Part shown: one piece after another, positions 52,198-60,333 of the stretch
Layout: each line of letters opens with the position of its first letter
How positions within the stretch are numbered: position 1 is the stretch's first letter
Assembly (NCBI GenBank): GCA_043808235.1
Contig: JAZDFC010000105.1
Location: 62,001-126,000, forward strand
Length of the DNA stretch: 64,000 nt
Direction of reading: 5' to 3'
DNA from: JAZDFC01 sp043808235
GTDB taxonomy: Bacteria; Bacteroidota; Ignavibacteria; Ignavibacteriales; Melioribacteraceae
Program-made: the position numbers and the translations under genes
The notes under the pieces: generated by a model
The model's database searches: none
Told to the model about the DNA's origin: nothing
What the model saw: the letters and a program-made list of their open reading frames with translations, nothing else

Positions 52198-52806
52198 ATG
52201 CCAAGACCCGAACCTAAAAAACCAGTTCAAAATACGTTTTTTACAAAATATAAAAACTGGATTTACACCGGTGCATTTTTAGTAGTAGTACTTGTGTTGT
52301 TCGTAGTAAACAATTCCGAGAGCGAACCGGAACAAGGGCCATATCCGCCGAATTACATTCCGGCCAGCAATACCGAGCCAAAAATCGCTCCGGATTTTAC
52401 ACTGCCAACACATGAAGGTAAAGAATTGAAACTTTCGGATTACAAAGGCAAAGTTGTTATATTAGATTTCTGGGCAACGTGGTGTCCACCTTGTCGTCGT
52501 GGTATTCCTGATTTGATTGCTTTGAAAGAGCAATACAAGAACAAGGGACTTGAAGTGATCGGTATTTCGATTGATGAATTCTCGCGCGATACAAAAGCGG
52601 AAGTTGTACCATTTGTTAAAGAGTATGGAATAAATTACCCGGTTGTTTACGGAACGATTGATTTAACCCGCGCTTACGGTGGAATACAATCCATTCCCAC
52701 TTCGTTCGTAATCAATCAGAAGGGCGAGATTTCGCAAATGCACGTTGGTCTTGTACCAAAAGAAACTTATGTAAGTGAAATTGAAAAACTGTTGGCGGGC
52801 AAATAG
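52198..52806 (+). CDS. TlpA-like thioredoxin, membrane-anchored
   Basis: I choose the ATG at 52198, after GGAG (52187-52190 region), rather than 52174. The protein has a single N-terminal membrane segment (residues about 18-37) and then a TlpA/ResA fold with the active-site CPPC in FWATWCPPCRRGIP. The domain faces the periplasm and could reduce disulfides in secreted or cytochrome-related proteins. It closes the four-gene redox cluster and is followed by a strong terminator. Confidence 0.93.
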   Translation: MPRPEPKKPVQNTFFTKYKNWIYTGAFLVVVLVLFVVNNSESEPEQGPYPPNYIPASNTEPKIAPDFTLPTHEGKELKLSDYKGKVVILDFWATWCPPCRRGIPDLIALKEQYKNKGLEVIGISIDEFSRDTKAEVVPFVKEYGINYPVVYGTIDLTRAYGGIQSIPTSFVINQKGEISQMHVGLVPKETYVSEIEKLLAGK

Positions 52807-52828
52807 CGATTAGAATTTTTGCTTTGAA

Positions 52829-52864
52829 AAAACCTTCAAGGTTTGCACTTACCTTGAAGGTTTT
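52829..52864 (+). terminator. Rho-independent terminator of the redox cluster
   Basis: AAAACCTTCAAGGT (52829-52842) pairs perfectly with ACCTTGAAGGTTTT (52851-52864) around an eight-base loop, with four T at the foot. Confidence 0.85.
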
Positions 52865-53140
52865 CGTATAATTGTAAACTTCTAACAAAACACATCTTTG
52901 CAAAACAATATATTTTCAAAGATTTTTTTGCAAATTGCAAGTGCAACTGACAATCTGCAATTTTTTGGTTGGCTCAATTTCGGTTCAAAAGGATTATTTT
53001 CACAATTAGCAAGAAGCCACGGTTTTTCGATAGAAAGGACTTTATAGTATTGCGAATAATATTTTTGTTTTTATGTTAAAATTTTTTTAGGTTGTTTTTA
53101 CCCATTTCCCAATGCGGCTTACCGTGCTAAGCTTGATGAC
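52865..53140. other. Gene-free spacer
   Basis: These 276 AT-rich bases separate the redox cluster from the DUF2442 gene, which ends at 53141 on the other strand. No gene, RNA or repeat that I can support is visible. Confidence 0.5.
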
Positions 53141-53407
53141 TTATATTGATTTTTTTTTCTTTCGTACTAATTTGACAGACTTAATTTGTTTTAGCATTCC
53201 ATCTATTGAAAGATCTTCATCGAGTAAGGGCCAATTAATACCGTAACCGGAATCCGAAATTTTGAAGTGGCTTCTTTCTTCGGTCGTTGCCTCGTGCAAT
53301 TTTAAGGAGATAGATTTCAGTGGAAAAGTGTAATCGAATCCATCGATATTGATTTGTAATTTGTCATTTTCGAATTCTATATTTTTTAATTTATGAAGCT
53401 TCTTCAT
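53141..53407 (-). CDS. DUF2442 protein, possible toxin-antitoxin partner
   Basis: The 88 residues match DUF2442, with GYGINWPLLDEDLSIDGML near residue 55. DUF2442 proteins commonly lie next to DUF4160 proteins in a small two-gene module that looks like a toxin-antitoxin pair. Here the partner starts upstream and the two overlap by four bases (ATGA), showing translational coupling. Which partner is the toxin is not known. Confidence 0.85.
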   Translation of the reverse strand: MKKLHKLKNIEFENDKLQINIDGFDYTFPLKSISLKLHEATTEERSHFKISDSGYGINWPLLDEDLSIDGMLKQIKSVKLVRKKKKSI

Positions 53408-53658
53408 TTCTTCTCCTTTTTAAATTTGTCCCATTCCGTTTCTATATGCTCAAAGTACTCGAATATAATTTTCTTTACTTCTCTTTTGTCTCGCGAACTC
53501 AGGTTATAACTAAATGCTTCCTTTACTTCAAAATTTATAACATCGAGCCAATATTTTCCCTCTTTCTCAGCTTTTTGACAATGAATGTGAATCGGCTCGT
53601 TTCTTTCGTTGGAGTAAAAAAACAATCTCCAACCAAGTACAAATAACACATTCGGCAT
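53404..53658 (-). CDS. DUF4160 protein, possible toxin-antitoxin partner
   Basis: I choose the ATG at 53658, which gives the family start MPNVLFVLGWRLFFYSNERNEPIHIHC; ATGs at 53670 and 53715 would add extra residues. The motif FFYSNERNEPIHIH is typical of DUF4160. The protein is 84 residues and overlaps the DUF2442 gene by four bases. This module often moves between genomes and its role in cell physiology has not been established. Confidence 0.85.
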   Translation of the reverse strand: MPNVLFVLGWRLFFYSNERNEPIHIHCQKAEKEGKYWLDVINFEVKEAFSYNLSSRDKREVKKIIFEYFEHIETEWDKFKKEKK

Positions 53659-53870
53659 AATATAATCCATAACAATTACTTTGAGAAAAGTACCCAAAAT
53701 TCGCACTATGTTCAAATAAAATATAAGAGGTGAAGGCTAAAAATATATGCCATCTCTCATTCATACAGCGCGAATGTGATTTTATAAACTTTTTCTTGAA
53801 AAAGATTCTTCGCCGCATTCAGAGTGTAATTTTTTCGTATTTTTGCCAATCATTTTTTGGAAAATATATT

Positions 53871-55562
53871 ATGAAATTTAGCAAAGCTTTTATTCCTACA
53901 GTTAAAGAAGTACCAACGGACGCAATTATTCCAAGCCATATTTTAATGATACGTTCCGGAATGGTTCGAATGGTTTCGGCAGGCATTTATTCGTTCCTAC
54001 CCCTCGGCTACCGCGTTGTTCGAAAAATTTCCGAAATTATCCGCGAAGAGATGAATGCAATCGGCGGGCAGGAATTCCATCTGCCGGGATTAAATCCTCG
54101 TGAGATTTGGGAAGCCACAAACCGCGTTGAAGCATTCGGCGATACAATGTTCCATATTAAAAATCGTGATTACGTTTTAGCTCCAACTCACGAAGAAATT
54201 ATGGCGTTCCATGCAAAGGGTGTATTAAAATCGTATAAAGATATGCCGCAGATTTGGTATCAGATTCAAACAAAGTTTAGAAACGAACCCCGTCCCCGCA
54301 GTGGCGTTATTCGCGGCAGACAATTTTTAATGAAGGATGCTTATTCGTTTGATACGTCATGGGAAGGCCTTGATAAATCGTATGCTCTGCATGATCAAGC
54401 GTATCGTAAAATTTTTGACCGGTGCGGAATAAAATACTTCGTAGTCGGTGCATCAAGCGGTGCAATGGGCGGAAGCAAATCCGAAGAATTTATGGTTAAG
54501 TCCGATGCCGGCGAAGATACTGTTGCTTACTGCGAACACTGCGGTTACGCTGCAAATGTTGAAGTTGCAAAATCGATTATCGAAAGCGTACCGCGACACG
54601 ACAATCCAAAAGACCCGTTTGAAATTAGCACTCCGGAGATAAAAAGCATCGATGAACTTTGTGAATTTTTAAAAATTGATCAAAGAGAAACCGCAAAATC
54701 GAGAGTATATATTAAAGACGGTGAACCGATATTAGTGCTCATGTCTGGCAACGATGAAGTTAACGAGAGCAAACTTGCTATGGTTGTTGGCTCAGGCGCT
54801 CGTCCGGGTCATCCGGAAGAATTGAAAGATATTTCGGGAGCTGACGCTGGTTCAATCGGCCCTCTTGGATTCAACCACAAAATCATTGCGGATTTGAGAT
54901 TGAAAGACGGTAACAATCTTTACAGCGGTGCTAACAAGAACGATTATCACATCGGCGGAATTGATCTGAAACGCGACGTGCCTTCGCTCGAGTATTTTGA
55001 TTTGCGAACTGTTGAATCGGGAGAGAAATGTACTTCGTGTGGAAATACAATCGGGGTCTTCAAAGCTATCGAGCTCGGTCATATTTTCAAACTCGGCACA
55101 AAATACTCCGATGGACTCGGCGTTTATTTCGTTGATGAAGAAGGGAAAGATCATCCGATAATAATGGGAAGTTACGGAATTGGAGTTGAAAGAGTAATGG
55201 CTTGCTACCTTGAGCAGAACTACGATGAGCATGGAATTATTTGGGATGCACACCTCGCGCCGTATCATATCCATCTTATGGGATTGAATATGAAAAGCGA
55301 GAATGTAAAAAACACATCCGAAAAATTATACAATGAACTAACGGCTGCTGGTTACGAAGTTTTATTTGATGATAGAGATGATGTGTCGGCAGGCTTCAAA
55401 TTCAATGATGCGGATTTACTCGGCATGCCGCTGCAGGTAATTGTAGGCGATAAAAATTTGAAAGCCGGTAATGTAGAAGTGAAGATAAGAAGATCAAACG
55501 AAAAGAAAGTTTTTGAATTATCGAAGTTGATTGAGTCGATAAAAGAGTTAATAAAAATTTAA
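53871..55562 (+). CDS. proS: Prolyl-tRNA synthetase
   Basis: ProS attaches proline to tRNA. With the ATG at 53871 it has 563 residues and starts MKFSKAFIPTVKEVPTDAIIPSHILMIRSGMVRMVSAG as bacterial-type ProS does. It has class II motifs (GLNPREIWEATNRVEAFGDTMF, KFRNEPRPRSGVIRGRQFLMKDAYSFD), the inserted editing domain in the middle (about 230-380) and the anticodon-binding C-terminus. An earlier start frame exists but is not supported by the family. Confidence 0.97.
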   Translation: MKFSKAFIPTVKEVPTDAIIPSHILMIRSGMVRMVSAGIYSFLPLGYRVVRKISEIIREEMNAIGGQEFHLPGLNPREIWEATNRVEAFGDTMFHIKNRDYVLAPTHEEIMAFHAKGVLKSYKDMPQIWYQIQTKFRNEPRPRSGVIRGRQFLMKDAYSFDTSWEGLDKSYALHDQAYRKIFDRCGIKYFVVGASSGAMGGSKSEEFMVKSDAGEDTVAYCEHCGYAANVEVAKSIIESVPRHDNPKDPFEISTPEIKSIDELCEFLKIDQRETAKSRVYIKDGEPILVLMSGNDEVNESKLAMVVGSGARPGHPEELKDISGADAGSIGPLGFNHKIIADLRLKDGNNLYSGANKNDYHIGGIDLKRDVPSLEYFDLRTVESGEKCTSCGNTIGVFKAIELGHIFKLGTKYSDGLGVYFVDEEGKDHPIIMGSYGIGVERVMACYLEQNYDEHGIIWDAHLAPYHIHLMGLNMKSENVKNTSEKLYNELTAAGYEVLFDDRDDVSAGFKFNDADLLGMPLQVIVGDKNLKAGNVEVKIRRSNEKKVFELSKLIESIKELIKI

Positions 55563-55581
55563 CCGCAGAGACGCAAAAGCG

Positions 55582-55597
55582 CAGAGAGAAATCTCTG
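55582..55597 (+). terminator. Small hairpin after proS
   Basis: CAGAGA (55582-55587) pairs with TCTCTG (55592-55597) with a GAAA tetraloop. No T-run follows, so it may be a weak terminator or a stabilising structure before rsmI. Confidence 0.35.
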
Positions 55598-55615
55598 TGC
55601 CGCAGCGTTAAAATT

Positions 55616-56290
55616 ATGAAATCAAAATTATATTTAGTTTCCACCCCTATCGGTAATTACGACGATATTACTCTCCGCGCATTAAACATTCTCAAGGAAG
55701 TCGATTTTGTAATTTGCGAAGAATATAAAATTGCGCGCCGCATGCTTGCGCACTACGGAATCACGAAAGAATTAATTTCACTGAACGAACACAATGAAAA
55801 AGAAACCGCCGAAGAAATTTTGTCAAAGCTGACGGATGGAATATCTGCCGCATTGATTTCCGATTGCGGTACACCGTTATTCTCCGATCCGGGACATCTG
55901 TTAGTTGATTTCTGCATTCAAAGTAGAATTGATGTTGTACCGGTTCCGGGCGCAAATTCTCTTTTGCCCGCGTTAACCACTTCGGGGTTGGATTTCGAAA
56001 AATTTTTCTATTACGGCTGGCTTTCTCCAAAGAAAGATATCCGCAGAATGGAATTGCTTCGATTGAAGAACATCAAAGAGACAATTGTAATTCTTGACAC
56101 TCCTTACCGATTAATTCCTTTGCTCACTGATATCGTAAAAATTCTTGGCGGAAATAAACAAATTGTACTCGCGTTTGAGTTGACAACACAGAGAGAAAAG
56201 TTTTACAGAAGCACTGCTTCCGAAATTCTTTCAATCGCTGAACGGGATAAAATAAAAGGCGAGTTTGTTTTAATTATTGACAACAAATAA
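55616..56290 (+). CDS. rsmI: RsmI-type 16S rRNA (cytidine-2'-O) methyltransferase
   Basis: This 224-residue protein matches the tetrapyrrole-methylase-like fold of RsmI, which methylates C1402 of 16S rRNA. Key stretches are LYLVSTPIGNYDDITLRALNILKEVDFVICEE, ISDCGTPLFSDPG and VVPVPGANSLLPALTTSGL. At 224 residues it lacks the extra C-terminal domain of the E. coli protein (286 residues), which is common outside Proteobacteria. It lies between proS and a GH13 lipoprotein gene. Confidence 0.85.
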   Translation: MKSKLYLVSTPIGNYDDITLRALNILKEVDFVICEEYKIARRMLAHYGITKELISLNEHNEKETAEEILSKLTDGISAALISDCGTPLFSDPGHLLVDFCIQSRIDVVPVPGANSLLPALTTSGLDFEKFFYYGWLSPKKDIRRMELLRLKNIKETIVILDTPYRLIPLLTDIVKILGGNKQIVLAFELTTQREKFYRSTASEILSIAERDKIKGEFVLIIDNK

Positions 56291-56303
56291 CGCGCAAATC
56301 GAA

Positions 56304-57647
56304 ATGAAAAAATATTTATACACTTTAATTCTCGCAGCAGTATTGTTCGGTTGCAAAGACGAACCAGTTCAGCCGCCGGATGATAACAACAACACTCCTC
56401 AATCAATATCTACTAATGATATTGTGATGTACGAAATAAATATTCGCGCTTTCAGCAGCAGCGGTACATTCAGTGGTATAAAGGAGAGAATTGATTCGAT
56501 CAAAGCGCTGGGTATAAACGTAATCTGGCTTATGCCCATTCATCCCGTTGGGCAGAAAAATTCTGTTGGTCAACTTGGTTCTCCGTATTCAGTAAAAAAC
56601 TATCTCGAAGTCAATCCGGAATTCGGAACACTTGATGATTTTATAAATCTGCTTAATGCGGCTCACGAGAGGAAAATGTTTGTAATTATGGATTGGGTGG
56701 CAAACCACACTGCGTGGGATAATCCATGGATTGAAAATAAAGCGTGGTACACGCAGGATGCCCAGGGAAACATAGTAATTCCTCCCGGTACAAATTGGCA
56801 GGATGTTGCAGACTTAAATTATAACAACAGCGAAATGCGTTTGTCGATGATCGCCGCAATGAAATATTGGGTAACTGTTGTCGGCATTGACGGCTTCCGC
56901 TGTGATGCTGCGGATATGATCCCGTATTCTTTTTGGAAACAAGCCATCGATTCTCTGAAGAACATTCCCAATGAAAATTTAATACTTCTTGCGGAAGGTG
57001 CGCGAGCTGATCATTTCAATGCCGGATTCCAGATGAATTATTCATGGGATTTTTATAGCACACTTAAAAATGTTTTCACCCAAAGCTACAATGCATCGTT
57101 CATTTACAGCACACACAAAACAGAATACAACCAATTAACAACCGGGCAAAAATTACGATTCACAACAAATCACGATGAAACGGCATGGGATAATCCACCC
57201 ATTGTAATTTTCGGCGGGAAACAAGGCGCGCTCGCAGCTTCGGCAGCGGCAATATTTATGGGCGGCATTCCATTAATTTATTGCGGGCAGGAAGTGGGAG
57301 TCACAACACAACTTCCGTTCTTCAGCCGAAGTCCGATCAATTGGTCGCAAAATCCCGATATGGTTGCCTCGTATAAAAAACTTCTTTCTATTCACAGCAT
57401 TGGAACCGTATTTAAAAACGGCGCTCTTGCTAATAGATCTGATTTTGATATCTCGGCATTCACCAGAACAGTTGCAGATACAACAGTTTTCGTGATTATT
57501 AATACCAGGAAGACAAATAAAATCTATACGATTCCACAGGAATTCCAGAATATAAATTGGACAAACAAACTATCAGGGAGCCAAATTACACTTTCAAGCT
57601 CGTTGGAGTTGCAACCAAACGAGTATTTGATTTTGATGAACAAGTAA
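56304..57647 (+). CDS. GH13 alpha-amylase family lipoprotein
   Basis: I choose the ATG at 56304; the signal MKKYLYTLILAAVLFGC has a lipobox, so the protein is anchored to a membrane. The 447 residues have the four GH13 regions: VIMDWVANHT, GIDGFRCDAADM with nucleophile Asp, LLAEGAR with the acid Glu, and FTTNHDE. A C-terminal domain with a beta sandwich ends the chain. It probably trims alpha-glucans taken up from the surface. Substrate not known. Confidence 0.92.
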   Translation: MKKYLYTLILAAVLFGCKDEPVQPPDDNNNTPQSISTNDIVMYEINIRAFSSSGTFSGIKERIDSIKALGINVIWLMPIHPVGQKNSVGQLGSPYSVKNYLEVNPEFGTLDDFINLLNAAHERKMFVIMDWVANHTAWDNPWIENKAWYTQDAQGNIVIPPGTNWQDVADLNYNNSEMRLSMIAAMKYWVTVVGIDGFRCDAADMIPYSFWKQAIDSLKNIPNENLILLAEGARADHFNAGFQMNYSWDFYSTLKNVFTQSYNASFIYSTHKTEYNQLTTGQKLRFTTNHDETAWDNPPIVIFGGKQGALAASAAAIFMGGIPLIYCGQEVGVTTQLPFFSRSPINWSQNPDMVASYKKLLSIHSIGTVFKNGALANRSDFDISAFTRTVADTTVFVIINTRKTNKIYTIPQEFQNINWTNKLSGSQITLSSSLELQPNEYLILMNK

Positions 57648-57667
57648 AAAATTTGGCCGATGACAAT

Positions 57668-57699
57668 TTTGAAAACAAGACGTTTTTTTCATATACTTG
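57668..57699 (+). promoter_or_regulatory. Promoter of the Nfu scaffold gene, Bacteroidota type
   Basis: TTTG (57668-57671), a 20-base spacer and TATACTTG (57692-57699) match TTTG-N19-21-TAnnTTTG with one mismatch. Transcription would start about 50 bases before the ATG. Confidence 0.5.
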
Positions 57700-57754
57700 C
57701 TAAGTAAAAGAACTAAATGAAATCAAATAAGGTTTTAATGAAAAAGGAGAAATT

Positions 57755-58297
57755 ATGTTAATAGTCCAGGATGTTGATTTAACCCCGAATCCGCATGCAT
57801 TGAAATTTATTCTCAACGAAAAAATATTAAAGCACGAAGCTCGCAATTATAAATCAAAAGAAGATGCTCAACTCGATCCTCTTGCCAGGGGTGTGTTCGA
57901 AATTCCCGGTGTAGTTTCTGTTTTTTATATGGACAAATTTGTAACAATCGAAAAAACTGTGGAAACCAATTGGAATCAAATTCAAAGACCATTTGTAGAG
58001 TTTCTGAAAAATTTCGATAAAACCACAATCCCGCCTGAGAAAGAATTAACGGTAAGTTCTGTTGATGAAACGGAATTATTGAAACAAATAAATTTAGTTA
58101 TAGATCAGCGTGTTCGGCCTGCATTAGCCGGAGACGGTGGTGGGCTTGAAGTTATTGCTCTCGAAGGTCACACACTTACAATCCGTTACCAGGGTGCGTG
58201 CGGCAGTTGCCCAAGTGCAATACACGGAACATTAACAGCAATTGAAGGACTTCTGCGCCGGGAGGTGAATCCCAACATAGAAGTAATGCCGGGATAA
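57755..58297 (+). CDS. Nfu-type iron-sulfur scaffold protein
   Basis: The 180 residues contain an N-terminal NFU1-N domain (LTPNPHALKFILNEKIL, residues about 5-90) and a C-terminal NifU-like domain with the cluster-binding Cys-x2-Cys in GACGSCPSAIHGTLTAIEGLLR. It carries an Fe-S cluster to target proteins. The ATG at 57755 follows GGAG. The gene stops seven bases from the end of a KamA-type radical SAM gene on the other strand, itself an Fe-S enzyme. Confidence 0.93.
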   Translation: MLIVQDVDLTPNPHALKFILNEKILKHEARNYKSKEDAQLDPLARGVFEIPGVVSVFYMDKFVTIEKTVETNWNQIQRPFVEFLKNFDKTTIPPEKELTVSSVDETELLKQINLVIDQRVRPALAGDGGGLEVIALEGHTLTIRYQGACGSCPSAIHGTLTAIEGLLRREVNPNIEVMPG

Positions 58298-58304
58298 ATT
58301 TTCA

Positions 58305-59687
58305 TTAAAACACAACGGCTCTCGGCGAAGTATGATGTAAATCGTAAAGCGATTTTTCAATTTTCAATTCTCTTTGTGCAAGTATTTCTTTAAGCTCGTC
58401 TTCAAAGAAAAATTTCTCTTCGCCGAATGCCGGTTTTAACTGGTCAAGCCATGTTGAAGTTTCATCGTACTTTGCAAAAAACGGACGACGAACCCATTCC
58501 CTGTTTCTGCCACGAAGAATTGTAAGCACAAATACTTTTTCCCCATTTATTTCGGATATGCCGTCAATTCTGATTTTGCCGGGAGTTGTTGACATTACAG
58601 GTCCTCTTGCCGTACGATGAATGCCGGATACATTAATATAGGCTTTATTGAAAATTTCGAAGACTTCGGCCAGCGGAATAGAAAAGTATTTCGCTGCACC
58701 GGTGTCTCTTTCAATAAATGTGTAATATGGTACGCATCCGTTTTTAACCTGCTCTTTCCACATTCTTACCCAAATCCGATAATCGTCATTTATATGTTTA
58801 ATCATGGGCGACTGTGTTCTAATACCTGCCCCGGTATTTCTGATCCTTCGAATGGCTTCCTGTGCAATTGGAGTTGATAATTCAACCCAATGATTAAAAT
58901 GCGCCATAATTGCCGTGTGCTTTCCTGCTTTAAATATTCTTTCAAACAAACGCAAAATGTCGTCCGCATCCGGATCGGTGACAAACCTGTATGGCCAATA
59001 TGCGATCGCTTTTGTACCGATTCTTATATTACGTATATGCTCGAATCCGGGACCCAGCAACGGTTCGATATATGTTTGTAATTTTTGAGCCGACATTATC
59101 ATCGGATCGCCGCCCGTTAGCAAAACATCTGTAATTTCTTTATGAGTTTTTATGTACTCCTGAAATTTCTTTGACTCATCCGTTGCAAATTTTAGATCGG
59201 TCATTCCAACAAATTGAGCCCATCTAAAACAAAACGTACAATATGCGTGACATGTTTGTCCACTTGAGGGAAAGATTAATGCTGTCTCATAATATTTGTG
59301 TTGAACTCCGGGAACAGGTTCGTCGTTCATCGTTGGTACGTTTGCAGTTAATTGTCCGGCAGGATGCGGATTTAATTTATATCTAATTTGTGCCGCCGTA
59401 TGTTTTATTTCATCGGTCGAACCGCCACGATTTAAAACTTCAGCCATCTTTTCAAAGTCTTCCGCATCAAGCATATCTTTTTGAACAAAATTGAGTTGAA
59501 AAATCGGATCGTCGGGAATATTACTCCAATCTATTAATTCTTCTATAACATAGTTGTTTGTTCTGAATGGCAATACTTTTGCAACAACTCGAATCTCGTC
59601 TCTCAACTGCTTTGGTATACTTTGAAACTGTGGTAATATTTCAAGATCATTTTTATTATAGAATTTTAGATTCTTTTTTTGTGCCAT
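58305..59687 (-). CDS. KamA-family radical SAM protein, possible lysine 2,3-aminomutase
   Basis: The 460-residue protein is a radical SAM enzyme of the lysine 2,3-aminomutase family. The cluster motif is CHAYCTFC (Cys-x3-Cys-x2-Cys), which is not the usual CSMYCRHC of lysine aminomutases; the following FRWAQFVGMTDLKF is also distinct. Downstream VLLTGGDPMIM is the GGE-like SAM-binding stretch. Thus the substrate may differ from lysine. It ends seven bases from the convergent nfu gene. Confidence 0.8.
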   Translation of the reverse strand: MAQKKNLKFYNKNDLEILPQFQSIPKQLRDEIRVVAKVLPFRTNNYVIEELIDWSNIPDDPIFQLNFVQKDMLDAEDFEKMAEVLNRGGSTDEIKHTAAQIRYKLNPHPAGQLTANVPTMNDEPVPGVQHKYYETALIFPSSGQTCHAYCTFCFRWAQFVGMTDLKFATDESKKFQEYIKTHKEITDVLLTGGDPMIMSAQKLQTYIEPLLGPGFEHIRNIRIGTKAIAYWPYRFVTDPDADDILRLFERIFKAGKHTAIMAHFNHWVELSTPIAQEAIRRIRNTGAGIRTQSPMIKHINDDYRIWVRMWKEQVKNGCVPYYTFIERDTGAAKYFSIPLAEVFEIFNKAYINVSGIHRTARGPVMSTTPGKIRIDGISEINGEKVFVLTILRGRNREWVRRPFFAKYDETSTWLDQLKPAFGEEKFFFEDELKEILAQRELKIEKSLYDLHHTSPRAVVF

Positions 59688-59927
59688 AACAAGATTCTCC
59701 TTTTAGCTTTCGGGAAACATATCCGTTTTGAAATTCATACAAGAAATTGCGCGCCGACGGATATCCATCGAATGTATGCACATTATTCAGCCGGGTGAAA
59801 AAATAGTAAATTTCAACTAAGAATCAAGTATTGGAATAATTTTTATAGAATTTCTTGCAACGAAAAGCAGATTTGTTATTATGATATCAGGTGAATGAGA
59901 TTAAATTTGAGTGGTCAAGTTTAAAAA
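59688..59927. other. Spacer upstream of the KamA-type gene
   Basis: The spacer holds no gene I can support. A sequence of 20 bases at 59705-59724 repeats an element near 11.8 kb (see that entry). The promoter of the KamA-type gene should lie here but is not obvious. Confidence 0.5.
59705..59724. repeat. Second copy of a dispersed 20-bp repeat
   Basis: AGCTTTCGGGAAACATATCC matches 19 of 20 bases with 11793-11812. It covers half of the palindrome found there, without the other half. It lies 18 bases upstream of the KamA-type gene start. Confidence 0.5.
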
Positions 59928-59952
59928 CCAAAAGCGGCAGTTGCCGCTTTGG
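59928..59952 (-). terminator. Rho-independent terminator of the small gene
   Basis: AAAGCGGC (59931-59938) pairs with GCCGCTTT (59943-59950) with an AGTT loop. Read on the minus strand, TTGGTTTTT follows the hairpin, so it ends the 54-residue gene. Confidence 0.75.
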
Positions 59953-60025
59953 TGGGGGAACAATAAGTTTTATAAAGGATTTTTTGTCAGTAAAGGTGGA
60001 TTAAAAATTTCTTTATAAAGATTTA

Positions 60026-60190
60026 TTATTGAATTTCTGTTACTTTACTAATGTCGCTAAGCTTTACAAATCTTTCTTTAAATTTATAATTGCCTTTTTC
60101 TTCTCTGACGGTTCTTATTACCTTCACATTAACAAAGTCAACTTTTTTCTTTGCTTTCGCTTTATCTGCGAACGATTGTACTTTTGCCAT
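60026..60190 (-). CDS. 54-residue basic protein
   Basis: The frame, below the usual size cut-off, starts at ATG 60190 after GGAG five bases upstream and ends with TAA at 60026. It reads MAKVQSFADKAKAKKKVDFV, then NVKVIRTVREEKGNYKFKER and FVKLSDISKVTEIQ. It has its own terminator 70 bases downstream and no overlapping gene. The composition (basic head, KF/ERF strand) suggests a small cytosolic or nucleic-acid-associated protein. I recognise no family, but the clear ribosome site and terminator support a real gene. Confidence 0.75.
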   Translation of the reverse strand: MAKVQSFADKAKAKKKVDFVNVKVIRTVREEKGNYKFKERFVKLSDISKVTEIQ

Positions 60191-60333
60191 TAGAACTCCA
60201 AATTTTAGGCAACAAACCTAAAGAATTAATCGAAGAAATGAAATATTCTAAATAAAATAATTTACTTAATTTTCGCATATTCTATATATTGCTTTATGGA
60301 AATGGCGGATTAATAAAGCCATTGGTTAAAATT

